This document shows, piece by piece, positions 47,831 through 59,366 of a stretch of 64,000 nucleotides of DNA; position 1 is the first letter of the stretch, and each line of letters starts with the position of its first letter. The notes beneath the pieces are model-generated. The model saw nothing but the letters and a program-made list of their open reading frames with translations. It made no database searches and was not told where the DNA came from. The position numbers were made by a program, and so were the translations under genes. This stretch comes from Stenopsyche tienmushanensis. Taxonomy: Eukaryota > Arthropoda > Insecta > Trichoptera > Stenopsychidae. The DNA is taken from assembly GCA_008973525.1 (NCBI GenBank), contig WACJ01000374.1, forward strand, positions 62,001 through 126,000. Reading direction: 5' to 3'.

Positions 47831-49907
47831 GACCCGCTCAAGTGGAAGGTTTTTGTCATGGCAAGAGTAACAGTCAAACTTTAATTTACATCTGTATACA
47901 TTCTGAATGTGTGTCGGGGATTTTTATTTTCGGATTATTTTTTGGAATATGCAAAACTCAAATGTCGTCATGCTACTCGAATGCAAAAGTATTTTTATGA
48001 ACATAGCAGAATATGTTCCATTCGTGAATTCCATGAAATTGCAGAGCCAATTTTCTGTCTTTTAAAATGGAAGCATCGTATTCCGGTATTTTTTCAATGA
48101 ATTTGATGTATGCATAGATGAGATATTATATAGACAAGGGATATCTTTAAACATCTTAATTCAGAATATAAATCCCCTTAAATTTGGTCGGCCAAAATCT
48201 ATTAAAAATTGCGAATATTTTTTGAAGTTAAACAGTGCTTTTATTGGAAATAAACACTGAAGTTATATATTGTTATTATAGAGAATTATTATAATTTATA
48301 AACTATAGTTATATTTATAATTGTGGTAAGACATGAATACCAATTTTTATCAATATAATTAAACAGCCTTTTCTTTCTTTGATTTTATCCAAAATTACTA
48401 TGGTGATTCTACGTGATTTTTGAAACCATGACACAATGTTTCGTCACTTTTGACTTCAATGAGCTGTTTTTGGAGATCAAGAATATACATTTAAAAAAAT
48501 TAGGCAAGTCTTCAACGTCAATCTCAAAAGGATTGCATATCCAACTGTATTTAACCATATGTTCTGAAGTATTTCAGATATTTTGTATGAATGTTTTTTG
48601 ATTTGATATATAGATAGTAATATGTTCATTTTTTAATTTTATGAATATCATTCTTACATTTTTTTGTCAAATCTTAGCAAATTACTACAAATTGGCTCGC
48701 CATTTTTTGCTTAGGTACAGGTTTTTTCGGTCGATACAAAAAGGGTTAACCCACATCAGTCTACAAATACTCATATACGATGAGAAAAGGTTAATTATTA
48801 TATGATTAGTACATATACTTACAGTTACACATAAATATTGCCTTTATAGTAGTTTCCAAAACGCAGAAGTTTGCTTGGTATTAATTCATTTTGCATCCAT
48901 ATGATGAATGCGAGCCGTCGTTATTTTGACAAAACCGTCAGTTCGCTATGCTCGATGCAGAAAATAAATCATCCTGTATATGTCGCGGTTAGAAAAAGGA
49001 AACCGTATCGAATGGCGTATTTTACCTTCATCCATCCCATAGCTAATTATCCATTCCGGACAGAGAGCACCGTCAATGCCCTTGTAATACTAACCCATAT
49101 TCTCGGATATAATGCATGTTTGATGCGAACATTGTTCGAATGATAGCATAATAGAATTACCCCAGATCAATAACTGGGATGCGAACCCGCCATCCATTGT
49201 ACATCTGAGTAATTTTGCTCCACTAAACCAAAAAACCGTCGAAAATCTATTCGCATTTACATCCAGCCATGCGTTTATTTGATGAGGACAAAAGCGTGCG
49301 ATGCCTCCATCCAAGATCGCCGTAGAAGCATACTCTGCACGTGGACAAAGCAAAATAACATCATAATAAGCTCCTTGTATTATTGAAGGATGTTATTCAA
49401 GGAATATATATCATAATGACTTATCTTAAATCTAAAAAATGCACAAACAAGTTCAATATCTTTAACAAATTCATCAAATACAGGTACATCCGATAAACAT
49501 TAATTTTGTTAATATTTAAAGATTATTTACGTTGTCTTCTTGAAAAGTAAGTATAAACTTCTACTAGACTTATCGAAGATTTATTCAATCAACTGTTTAA
49601 AATTATCTATATAATAGTTTCAATATATGAACAATCAATGCTTCATGATTTCGTTGATCATCTTTACCTGCTTCCACGCACAAAATTGAGTCCTTAAAAG
49701 TAAAAAAAAAAACAATCTATTGTAGGTAATTATTACAAGAAATATGATTACAATACTATAATAAATGAAAAAGAAGGAAATGTCACCGAATAAACAGGAT
49801 AAGCCATAACAAGTGTTACCAATTTAATATATCATAGTACCGGAGAGTATTTTTAAATTTACTTATTATATAGTTTTTCAAAGATTATATGTCAAAATAA
49901 CATCTTT
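47831..49907. other. intergenic sequence, nothing firmly recognised
   Basis: Open frames at 48871-49143 (+) and 49090-49353 (-) overlap on opposite strands in a moderately GC-richer patch; neither has a domain. Confidence 0.5.
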
Positions 49908-49987
49908 TTCTAGATCAGTGTATTCCAATCTCTTTACACATGTGGATCGGTAAAAAAAGGAAAACAAAATGCGAACCACTAATACTG

Positions 49988-50030
49988 AAATCATCATCAT
50001 CATAGTGTAGCCACAAACAGCCCAATGCAA
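49988..50030 (-). repeat. repeat family D, tail fragment inside the hAT element
   Basis: On the minus strand it reads GGGCTGTTTGTGGCTACACT followed by ATGATGATGATG, the same tail as the copy at 53989-54120. It is either a nested insertion or shared sequence of the hAT family. Confidence 0.6.
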
Positions 50031-50228
50031 CTAGACGCAGATTATTGTTCTATGCTCTTTGCCTGAACCGATTCAATTCCTCTGAACCAATTATTTTCCA
50101 TATTTCATATGATAAATTAATGGTTAGACAATAAAACGGTATTTTTAGAGTATTCACTTGATTCTTACATTTAAAAAATACCAAAATCTTATTTGAAGTT
50201 CATAAAAACTGCCCAAAAAAAAAAAACC

Positions 50229-50288
50229 AGCCACACGTAGTGGCTATAAGAGTTGGTGGGAAAAAATCTTCGGCCACAACGTGTGGCC
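50229..50288. repeat. two tandem hairpins (duplicated GCCAC...GTGGC unit)
   Basis: AGCCAC-ACGTA-GTGGCT at 50229-50245 and GGCCACA-ACG-TGTGGCC at 50272-50288, spaced 43 bp, each followed about 8 bp later by AGTTG. An imperfect tandem duplication of one hairpin-bearing unit inside the hAT element. Confidence 0.6.
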
Positions 50289-50629
50289 ATGGAAGTTGTA
50301 AGGGTTAAGTAGATTAAATATGTTTGCCATATATGCGAATTTACTCATCCATTCCTCGTTCAAAAATGATCTAGTAGAGCCGAATTGGACCGAGCGTTTT
50401 ATAGTGAGTCAATTTAGTCTATAAGTAGGGAAAAATTTTAAATTCTGAATTTCTTGAATATTTGCATAATATTTTGTGGCCCGATGGAAAGTCTGACCAC
50501 AGGTTGGGGAGCACTGTTCTAGATCATGCCATAGATTCTGGAGAGAATTTTAAACAAATTATTGTTACATGCTTATTTTAATAATAAATATTTGAATCAA
50601 ATAACTCTATAAATAGAAGGGGGACGAAC

Positions 50630-51272
50630 CGATGTTTCTCATTTCGGTTTTCGTTCCGGTTCGGTTACAAAAATATATATCCGTTTAGTTTTGGTTTTCG
50701 TTCCGAGAAAATTAACGGATTTTCCTGTTTTCAGCTCAGCTCCAGGAGACTAAAAACTAATTTCCTAATTTAGAAAATTTTAGTAAAATTATTTTATATG
50801 AATAATGTCATCGAATTTATTCTCTTTAATTATTTGTGAATTATTAGTAAGCGTATTATTTTCCATTTTTGCTTCTACGTAGGGCTTATGAATTTACATT
50901 TTTTTTAATAGAAAATGTCTAGAATTTTAGAGCTATTACGTAGGTGATAATTATAATAAAAATAATTTATTAAAATAGTAATAATTAGAGCTAGAAGTAT
51001 ATAATAGTATGACTTATCAAACGAAAGGATATTGATTTAATGCTTATTGGCTGGAAGTTTGGGAGTCCCAGCTTGTGGTACATAACACTAGGAAATAAAT
51101 TGAGTCCCAATCTGGGTACATATCAAGTATAGAGGAATATATAATAACCTAAATAAAATACATAATAATAACTTAAGAATACAAGTTAGAGGTTGGGTTG
51201 ATAATAATATTATCTGAAGTATTGATTTAACAGGACAATTTCACACATGTTCAATTCCGGTACACAGCCCTG
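50630..51272. mobile_element. possible second hAT-like fragment
   Basis: The right end TACACAGCCCTG (51261-51272) reads CAGGGCTGTGTACCGG in reverse, a hAT-like terminus. Near the left, GGTTTTCGTTCC is repeated at 50646-50657 and 50693-50704, like subterminal transposase-binding repeats. I could not find the left terminus or a target duplication. Confidence 0.3.
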
Positions 51273-52119
51273 ATAAATATTCATTAACATCTTCTTACCA
51301 GTGAATTAGAAGCTCTCGGCTCTTGAATAGCTCTGTCCACTATCAATATTATTATAAGCTCACAAAAAATCCAAAATTAAGAAGTTAATGTTGCTTTGAT
51401 TGTTTATTGCGATCCAAAATTATGACCTTAGCAGATCTTCTCGTTCTTATAGCTGTTCACATAGTCCTTCAATCAAATATGATTATCTCTCTTGTTGATA
51501 ATCTATTGAATTGTGTTTTATCAATATATTTAAATATTCTATCAATATTTAAAGATCCGATAAAAATCATCATGCATACAAGTTAGAAGCATAAATTCTT
51601 CGCCATCCATGATTTTCTATTTGTTTATGTTATTCATATATTTAATTTATAATTAATCCTGATAAATCCAATGCAATTTTCATAGTATTTATATAGTCTG
51701 TTGCCCTATAAATATCATTAATGTATGGAGATATATTTGTTTGTATGTATATATTATTAAAGTACATTAGAATGCGGAATCCATTAAACTTTCAGTACTA
51801 TTCAATTCGGCGATTCATTTAAATTCATTGAAAATATTCGCGAAATCATTTCAATGGTTGGTTGTATGATTTAGTTAATCCTCGCAGCCATTCTATTATG
51901 CGGAATTCGATTATGGAATTAATTGAAGTGTTTTAAAAATGTAAATATAATATTTAATGTCTCTTGAATGTCGTTTCCAATGCAGTGTCAATTAATTTTT
52001 CCAGATTAATATATAGATATGGTGTTAGCGTCGTTCTCAGATTGTATAATACATGATTATTTTAAAAATAAAATCGATAATTGATCACTAAAATAAAATT
52101 TAAAAGGCAATTCGAAATA
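51273..52119. other. AT-rich intergenic sequence, nothing recognised
   Basis: No coding frame, RNA or repeat supported. Confidence 0.6.
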
Positions 52120-52860
52120 ATTTTTCATGCGATGTTAATACGCGATATGCAAATGATGTCGCCATTTCTACGGATTTTCAGCTCGAACCTATAAATAAAT
52201 ATGAGGTTTTGTTGCTGCACATGTACTTGTATGAGTGGGGTGGATTGTGTTCCCAACACCCTGTATTTGGTGTACAGGGTGGTTGTATTCGGCGGGCGAA
52301 TGAATGCAAACGGTGTTGTGTTTGTGAAAAGGATAATTTGATTATTTATCGGTGAGCGGACGCAGCCCGCGCATAATTCAATACGCCTCGATACAAAAAC
52401 ACCAACAAAATTCGCAAATGTACACGTATGCGAGCCACATTTTTGGTAGCGTATTACTGGCTTTGAAGCTATTGTTGCTAACAAGCCTATTTGCAGGATA
52501 TTTCGGCGCAAAACCTTTTTCAGCTATTGATTTTCAATCATCATTGTACAGACAATGCTCGATGTTTTTCATTACGTCACACATATGCATATTTTAAAAT
52601 AAATTGATATGCAATTTTGACGTTGAAATGTGCAGCGATTCAGTGGTCGTATCGATAATCTGCATTGTGCTAAAATTTTATTATGTAATTTAATGTTTTT
52701 TTTTCGTGTATCAATACAACAAAAAGCTGTCAGCTGTAAACAGATGCATTTCGAGATTTATTTTTTGTCAAAGGGCCGACAAGTAGATCCGCGAAATGAA
52801 GATATCTCGGGGTGAGCAGGGACCCCACTTTTTGTGGGTCCATTGTAACTGAATTTGCGA
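52120..52860. promoter_or_regulatory. GC-enriched block, possible enhancer
   Basis: Frames open on both strands (52125-52511 minus, 52352-52597 plus) without a domain. It holds an inverted repeat CACCCTGTA (52257-52265) and TACAGGGTG (52273-52281), 7-nt loop. Repeat end or regulatory block; unresolved. Confidence 0.25.
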
Positions 52861-53403
52861 GTGAATAGTACAATACATAACGCACCGAAAAGCTATGGAA
52901 AAAGTGTAAATAAAAACTATTGTTGGCTGGCGGTTAAGGTTTTTACCGGTATCACTACTCCACTTTAATATAATATTAATACAATTTAATTTTTGTACTT
53001 CTATAATAAATGCTTAAATTAAAAACGTTGCGATGTCAAAAAAATGTATGCAATTAATTTTAAACATTGCTTATTTCCATTTGCTAAGGAAATTAATCAA
53101 CTAAAAGATAAATCTATGTTTGTGAAATATATAATAAAATAGGCGCGCTACAGTGGTCGCTTTATTATGCGTATAAACACACACACAGACAGCAGAGGTG
53201 GCGCGACGCATGCGCGTAACATCTTCATCGTGTATGTGACGAAGTCAGACACGCTACGATTTTTCTTCTTTTGATACCACTAGATTTTACAACTAAACTA
53301 GCTAAGATAGCAACACAAATTAGTAATATACATAAATATGTATATATAGTTTCTCGTTCGCGTGTCTAGACTGAGGGAGCTTTCATGATCGTACAAATCA
53401 TAG
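52861..53403. other. intergenic sequence
   Basis: AT-rich with a short CpG-containing patch at 53140-53260. No gene. Confidence 0.55.
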
Positions 53404-53656
53404 AAGACTTCGGATATGCATTTATCCCTGAAAATGCCGCCTAAAGCCCTAAAAGAGGTTTGTGGGTCCAACTGGTCTGTTTTTCCGACCGCTGATGAAT
53501 GAACGCCTTACTATCGAACACCATATCCGAATGATTAAGAACTCTCAACTGTGCAATGTGCAACTTTCAAATGGGTCGGTATTCTGTGTTTTACGCCCCA
53601 AGCCCAGTTGCGCCTGTGGCGACAGCCTGCTTTGCCACCACCTAGTTACGGCCCTG
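53404..53656 (+). mobile_element. dispersed repeat family E, copy 2
   Basis: Collinear with 32240-32650: TATGCATTTATCCC, AAAGCCCTAAAAGAGG, CCGACCGCTGATGA, AGTTGCGCC, CTGCTTTGCCACC and CTAGTTACGGCCCTG. The interior differs by indels. The open frame at 53462-53752 lies on this repeat and is not a host gene. Confidence 0.65.
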
Positions 53657-53988
53657 TTGATAGTTTCTCGATTAAGCAGTCGGATTCAACCAGTTGTTGA
53701 GTTCAAATCTACAGGAGGTATGGCTGGCGACTATATTTTTATAAACATATAAAAAACCATGCCAAAATGGTTGGCAATTATTTCAGGAAAGAATTTGCGA
53801 AAAGTCACTTAAAAAATATTTATCGGACTCGGCAATTTCATACAATATTAAACATTTTTAGGGATGATAGATTAAGATAAAAATATTATAACATTAATAT
53901 TCTGTTCTATAATTGTATTCAATATTTAATAATCATCACAAATCATTGACATATAGGTTGCTTTATTGTTTAATAAAAAAAGCGAATC

Positions 53989-54120
53989 TATCGAGCGAAT
54001 GAGGAGGTGAATGTATGACACAGACGAAATGGATGTAACCCCTTCCTGTGAATGGATATTGAAGAGGCCCATAGTTCTGTAGTGGACTGTTAGTGGCTGC
54101 ACTATGATGATGATGATGAT
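53989..54120 (+). mobile_element. repeat family D with (GAT)n tail, copy 1
   Basis: About 113 bp at roughly 90% identity to the reverse complement of 62851-62962, ending in CTGCACTATGATGATGATGA. A microsatellite tail at one fixed end, shared by separate copies, is typical of non-LTR retroposons or SINEs. Confidence 0.65.
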
Positions 54121-57100
54121 TGTTTAATAAATCACCTTAATGTTAATTTTTTAAGATTCAAAAAATTGGTAAGGCGAAGCTTAAAATTGGAATCTTTTTA
54201 ATAATAATATATAAATTAAATCACTATATAAGCACTTGAACATAAATGTCTCAATGTATATACAATAAATTTGTTATAACTGTGTAATCGATGGTTTTAT
54301 TAAGATTTATAAAATATGAGATTTATTCAACTGGGATTATTTAGGGTGCGAATTCATCCACTGTGCCACAGAGCAGATTGTAGTTGTTTTTTCTTCACTA
54401 TTTTACGTATACAGGACTTGTATCCAATCGGTAGGCATATTGCTCACATAGCGTCGACCTCTCTTTATAACAAGCTTTGGCCATAATGGTTAGTACACTT
54501 CACCATAAAAAATGGGTTGTCATTTTGCGAAGGCACATCAGGCATTTAAAAGGACCCCTGGGAATATTTTTTAATTGTGTCGTCAATTATTAATACTGCG
54601 AACAAACAAAACACCATGCAGGAGTGCAACGACGACTCAATCAACATTGAAAATTAATTAATGCAATGCAATCTGGAGATCTAATCTTATACAATCAATG
54701 ATGATTATTTTATATATTAATATTATCATTTATATGACACTATATGTACTCGATAAAGATAAAATTATTGAAATAAATGTTTGAATTGGAGGGGTTTACA
54801 TCGAAATCCCTGCCTTTGGAAGCGTGCCGCACTTCGATTTGCGAATGACTTTGAAAAACCATCATCCCCATATGTTTCCGTTCACCAAATCCCCACATTG
54901 TCACCTTTATTAATCACAGCTTTGCCATAAATCAAATATATTTTTCCAACAGCTACGTGTGCAAACATTTCTGGTTGTTCACTCTCGCGTGTATAATAAA
55001 TAGCCCTCGCCCATCGAGCCCTTTCTGTCTGAATGAACCCTAATGGAAATACGTTAAACAAAATTGAAAATCCTTACGCGATTTTTTTCAACATTCGGGT
55101 TCCAATGAAAATATCTAAAAGCACCCTGGGGGTGAGTCAAAGTGGTAAGTCGTCCAGATTTATTTAATTTATTAGCTTTCAATGTTGCACCTTTCGCTTT
55201 AGCACCATTAGCTATCGGAGAGCTTTGGAAGATATTTTTGTACGCATGAGGTGATTTTATTGAGAACACATGTTTGGTGGGACGTTGTTAACACTCTAAG
55301 AAAACATATACTTGCAAAAAATGTCCGCAATATCCCGATTTATATATTTTGCTATAAAAGTCATCAATGATGCCAATTTTAAAAAACATCCCCTGTAATT
55401 TTAATTATGGCTTTTTACATCAAAATATGATTAAAAAAATACTAAAATACAATTGAATTTGTATAAAAATAATAATTTCGTTAATCCATAGAATTAATAT
55501 AAATTCAAATATTCAAAATTGAATGCTCATGAAAATTTAATTTTTTTTATGATTTAGGTATTAAATTCATTGCTCAAAATTAAATAAAAATTAAAAATAT
55601 TCAATATAAAAATATATTAATGAGTGGCATCTGTTGCTGGAAAGCAAAACTTTCTCTTACAATGCTGTTTACATCGAGAGCATATTTACATAGGTTTTCA
55701 TAATATTAGCAAAGTGACGAACCATTTTAATATACATGTTTATATAATATTATAAAATATTATTCGTCTGCATAATATCATAAAAATAACAATCTTATAA
55801 AATATAAAAGATCTTAATTTTTTTCAAGTTGCACATCCTGTTTTCGCACAAGCTGTATATTTACATATGATACAATTTTGTTTATGTTCATAAGCCAAAT
55901 GGCATCGTCTTAACGACGGGCACGCTTCTGAATGCATCTCGAAATTTAGCACATGTTTACGTATTTTTTTGCTGTTGATACAATGTGATGTGCGTTATCA
56001 TTTTCACGAGATCTTTTTGATTTGTAGTTGGACTTCTTCGGAGTGCTTAAAGCGATTAAGTGTAATAAATGATGCATCCACATCCGGCGTTGAAGATACA
56101 AAAGAAATTTTTGATCCTCTTATAACAGATGTTGGCATATTGCAAGAATTTCGTCGTTTCACGTCTGAATCATAAACCCTCTTAGGAATGCTCTGGGGCT
56201 ATTTTCACACGAAGTAATTCTTTTTTAAGAATAATTTTCATTGGCATATAATTTTTTTGCTAGAACTTTAAATTGTCACATTTCTATCTTTTGATGATTT
56301 TTTATAAAAATATTTTACGTATTTAATGAATTTTTTTGAGATGATGCTAGAATTTATTGGGATTTTTCAACGAAGTAATCAGGGAATTGAAGGCTTTATG
56401 TTATAATGCACATGCTCAGTCATTATCATTTTATGCTTATATAAATTTATGATATTTAAACATATTATAATAGTAAATTAAATTATAAAATAAGAACTAT
56501 GTTGGTTGTTGGTTCTTCCAGGGTTGTCCAAACAAAGTATCTCCGCGTGTGGGCCATCAGCGCGTGGGGCTTCCGACATATTTGTTATTTTTGCCCAGAG
56601 AGAAATTGATCAACTTCCTTCAGAAGTGAAGTTCCGGATACCGCCGACATGTCTGATGATGGAAGGTCGAAATGGCAGATGGTTGCGTGGTCAATCTGGC
56701 CAAGAGATTTATTGCCGCTCCACTAAATACATATCGACAAACGCTTAACACGTGTAAGGCTTGTTCTGTGGACCAAATAGGATGTAATATTTTATTTTGT
56801 ATAAAAATAACTCTTTGCACTCGAGGAAAATAAATTTAATTTAAAAATCATTGCTATTTAAATATTCATGTTAGAACGAATAAAAGATTATGAAAGACTA
56901 AATTGTTTTAATCAGATGCAGAGTGCAGAATTTTCCATAAATTCAGAGAATGTGCAAACTCGTACATCCCTTTAACAGGGAGCTTTATCTACGAGCATAA
57001 TATTACTTTTTAGCTTTCATAGAAACAACTTTTGATCAAGTTTTGACCTAGTGACCTGTAATTTGATGAAACTTACTTTGCCAATACGAAACGAAAATGT

Positions 57101-59136
57101 GAGAGTATTAATCAATTCGAACAAGAAGATCTATGATTATCTCATTTGAAGCAATATATGTAAATTCGATCTTATTTGGCTATTTTCTAAATAAGTTATA
57201 TAAAAGGAACGATTTTCAAGAAAGCCTCCTATTGACATTCAATCAACGGATATGATAAATCTGTTAGGACCAAGAGTTCAGGTTGCCATCTTTGCGCCTT
57301 GATATTTGTCATTTTTCTTCCTCGAAATATTTGCGTGAATATTTGCCAAGTTTAACTACATTTTTACGTTTAATTTGGAGTTTAAAACATTTCATCAGAT
57401 TAAGTGCTATATATCTAAGTCGCTTTTATCAATTTTGTTAACCTAAATATGCACAATGTACATAAAAATTAGTATAATTCTTAAAATTTAAACTGATTTT
57501 ATATGTTTTATTCTAAATAAAGAAATTTATCTGAAACCCTATAAGATTTATTTCAGCAGCTTATCGTCGAAATAATTAAAAGCACACGAAAAAGATAAAT
57601 ACCTATTTAGGCTTTGATTTGTGCTGATTTGTGAGTGTTTCATGTTTCAGTTGGTGTGATATAATATGGTTTTATTGATACATTTTAACTCCATTGATTG
57701 ATTTGCTCAATCTTTTGGTCGCATGTTTCTAATGATTGAACAGGCCGTTTCTAAATATAATTTAGTGGATTTAACGATTATGGTTATGGAAGATGGCAGC
57801 CCTGGCAACAGCAGAGGGTCAACCATACGTGACTGGTGTGTGTCCTGATGCAGTAACAGACATTCGTCCAGAGGAGTAAGCGTTTTGGTTCCGGCTCATT
57901 ACCGGTAGGTGGCCTGGAAAATGATGACAGAAGGGACGCTGCTAAACGACACTGTAACTCGCCGGTTAATCGTTACATTTTACGGTTACAGCTCCCCAAA
58001 AAACACACTGCCTCTACAATTCCGCAAGTGAATCGCAATAGGAAATGCCAAAAAATTACTCAACTATTTCCATGGCGTGTGAGGTCATTGTTAGAATTTT
58101 CCATTTAACGATGATTATGCCTCAAAATTGCTTAGAAGCGAATTGTTCAATCGCTTAGTGCAATAATACAATTTGTTCTCAAATATTTTTGTAGATTTAG
58201 TTAGTACGCTAGAAAGAAAACATTGTATTCATTAATCAATGGTTAGATGTACAGCTATTTTTTTTTTCATTCAACTTCACGAACAAAATTCACGTTCAAC
58301 TTTTTCAACATCGTAAGCAAAATTTTGTAAATGATCTCATATATTTAATCAATTTCCAAAGGGATTCAATTAGTCTGTGACATCTTCAACATCAACCTCA
58401 AAGCAGTCCATTATTCTCATAATATACAAAAAACTTAAATGTGATACAATGTAAATAGGGACATTTTATATTCATATAATCGCAGAAGAAAAACTTGAGC
58501 TTCCAATAGAAGATTAACACATTTTTTAAAACTAATAAAACATCAAACAAAAATAATAAAATGCCATTTTCAGTCATTTTTCAGAATAGAAAAAATATGC
58601 CATTTATTTGGCCAAATCGAAATTTAATATTATACTTGTGTTTTTGCATTTTTTTTCAACCAAATAGATGGATTCGAAAAACCAATCCTATAAACATATT
58701 TGATATTTTAAAGAGTTCCATCCTCCGTCCGAGTTTCATTTTGACATCATTGGTCATCTTTATTTTTTTTAAATCAATTCAAAATAAATATTTTTTATTT
58801 TAATTTATATTAAATTCTATTTTTCAGAGATATAATATTATAAAAAGATTCATCTAATAGTTTGCCAAATAAATTTTAATTGAAAGCGAACCAAAAGTAG
58901 AATTTCAAGAACAAATAGAAGAGTGAGATGAGAACATGTGGATGTTATTTAAAAATAATACATTCAAATCACATAATAATGTGATATTTACACGATAATT
59001 GAATACATCGCGCAAAATGATCCTCCAAGTAAAATTTTAAGAAATAGTGGCATTAAAAAGAGAGTTCTTCATAATATGCAAAAGTTTGCTTACTTATTAT
59101 CTTAAGTGAATAACAAAAAGGTAAATGACAGTAATA
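54121..59136. other. mostly AT-rich intergenic sequence
   Basis: GC-richer patches at 54420-54560, 56500-56720 and 57780-58030 may be regulatory. Frames such as 55969-56175 (+), 56506-56748 (+) and 58561-58803 (+) have no recognisable family; the last is hydrophobic because it is T-rich. Confidence 0.5.
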
Positions 59137-59366
59137 TTAAGCAATTTTGAATATGATTATTTTTACATACATTGCATGTATTAGGAGCATCGATTCAAGA
59201 AGTTGTTGGCAAATTGAAACAGCATAGAAATTTGAAAATAGTTCAAGTAATACTCTGTTATGAAATAGGTAGAAAATCATCTCCATCTGCGTTTCTGAAA
59301 CAAAGTGTGATGACATATGATAAATTCGCACGCTCGCTCCGGGAGTAGATTTAATTTCGGCAGCGA
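59137..59366 (-). CDS. probable last exon of a gustatory-receptor-like gene (partial)
   Basis: The minus-strand frame enters after a pyrimidine-biased acceptor (CGCGCTAG|TCGCTGCC, phase 1) and runs 75 codons to TAA. The pattern follows the C-terminal part of insect gustatory receptors: a short loop (AAEIKSTPGASVRIYHM, like the family's EAKxT...), the ETQMEMIFYLFHNRVLLEL stretch matching the ELxxF..QLxH motif, then a hydrophobic segment ending MYVKIIIF where the family has TYhhhhhQF. The Thr of that motif is Met and the Gln is missing, so this is a divergent or decayed receptor, or a look-alike. Earlier exons would lie at higher coordinates; 62512-62726 is one candidate. Gustatory receptors are seven-membrane-segment cation channels of sensory neurons. 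Confidence 0.45.

Larger units (their letters stand above)
49916..50516. mobile_element. non-autonomous hAT element with perfect 8-bp target duplication
   Basis: Bounded by TTCTAGAT at 49908-49915 and again at 50517-50524, an exact 8-bp duplication. Ends are CAGTGTATTCCAATCT and, read inward from the right, CAGTGCTCCCCAACCT (11 of 16 match). CAGTG...CACTG ends with an 8-bp duplication are the hAT signature. The 601 bp interior has no transposase frame. It contains a family D fragment (49988-50030) and a duplicated hairpin unit (50229-50288). Confidence 0.85.

Noticed and set aside
53462..53752. 96-codon plus-strand frame
   Set aside because: Lies on dispersed repeat family E, shared with 32.2-32.65 kb.
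58561..58803. Hydrophobic 80-codon plus-strand frame
   Set aside because: Hydrophobicity comes from T-rich sequence; no family pattern such as the receptor-like motifs at 59.1 kb.
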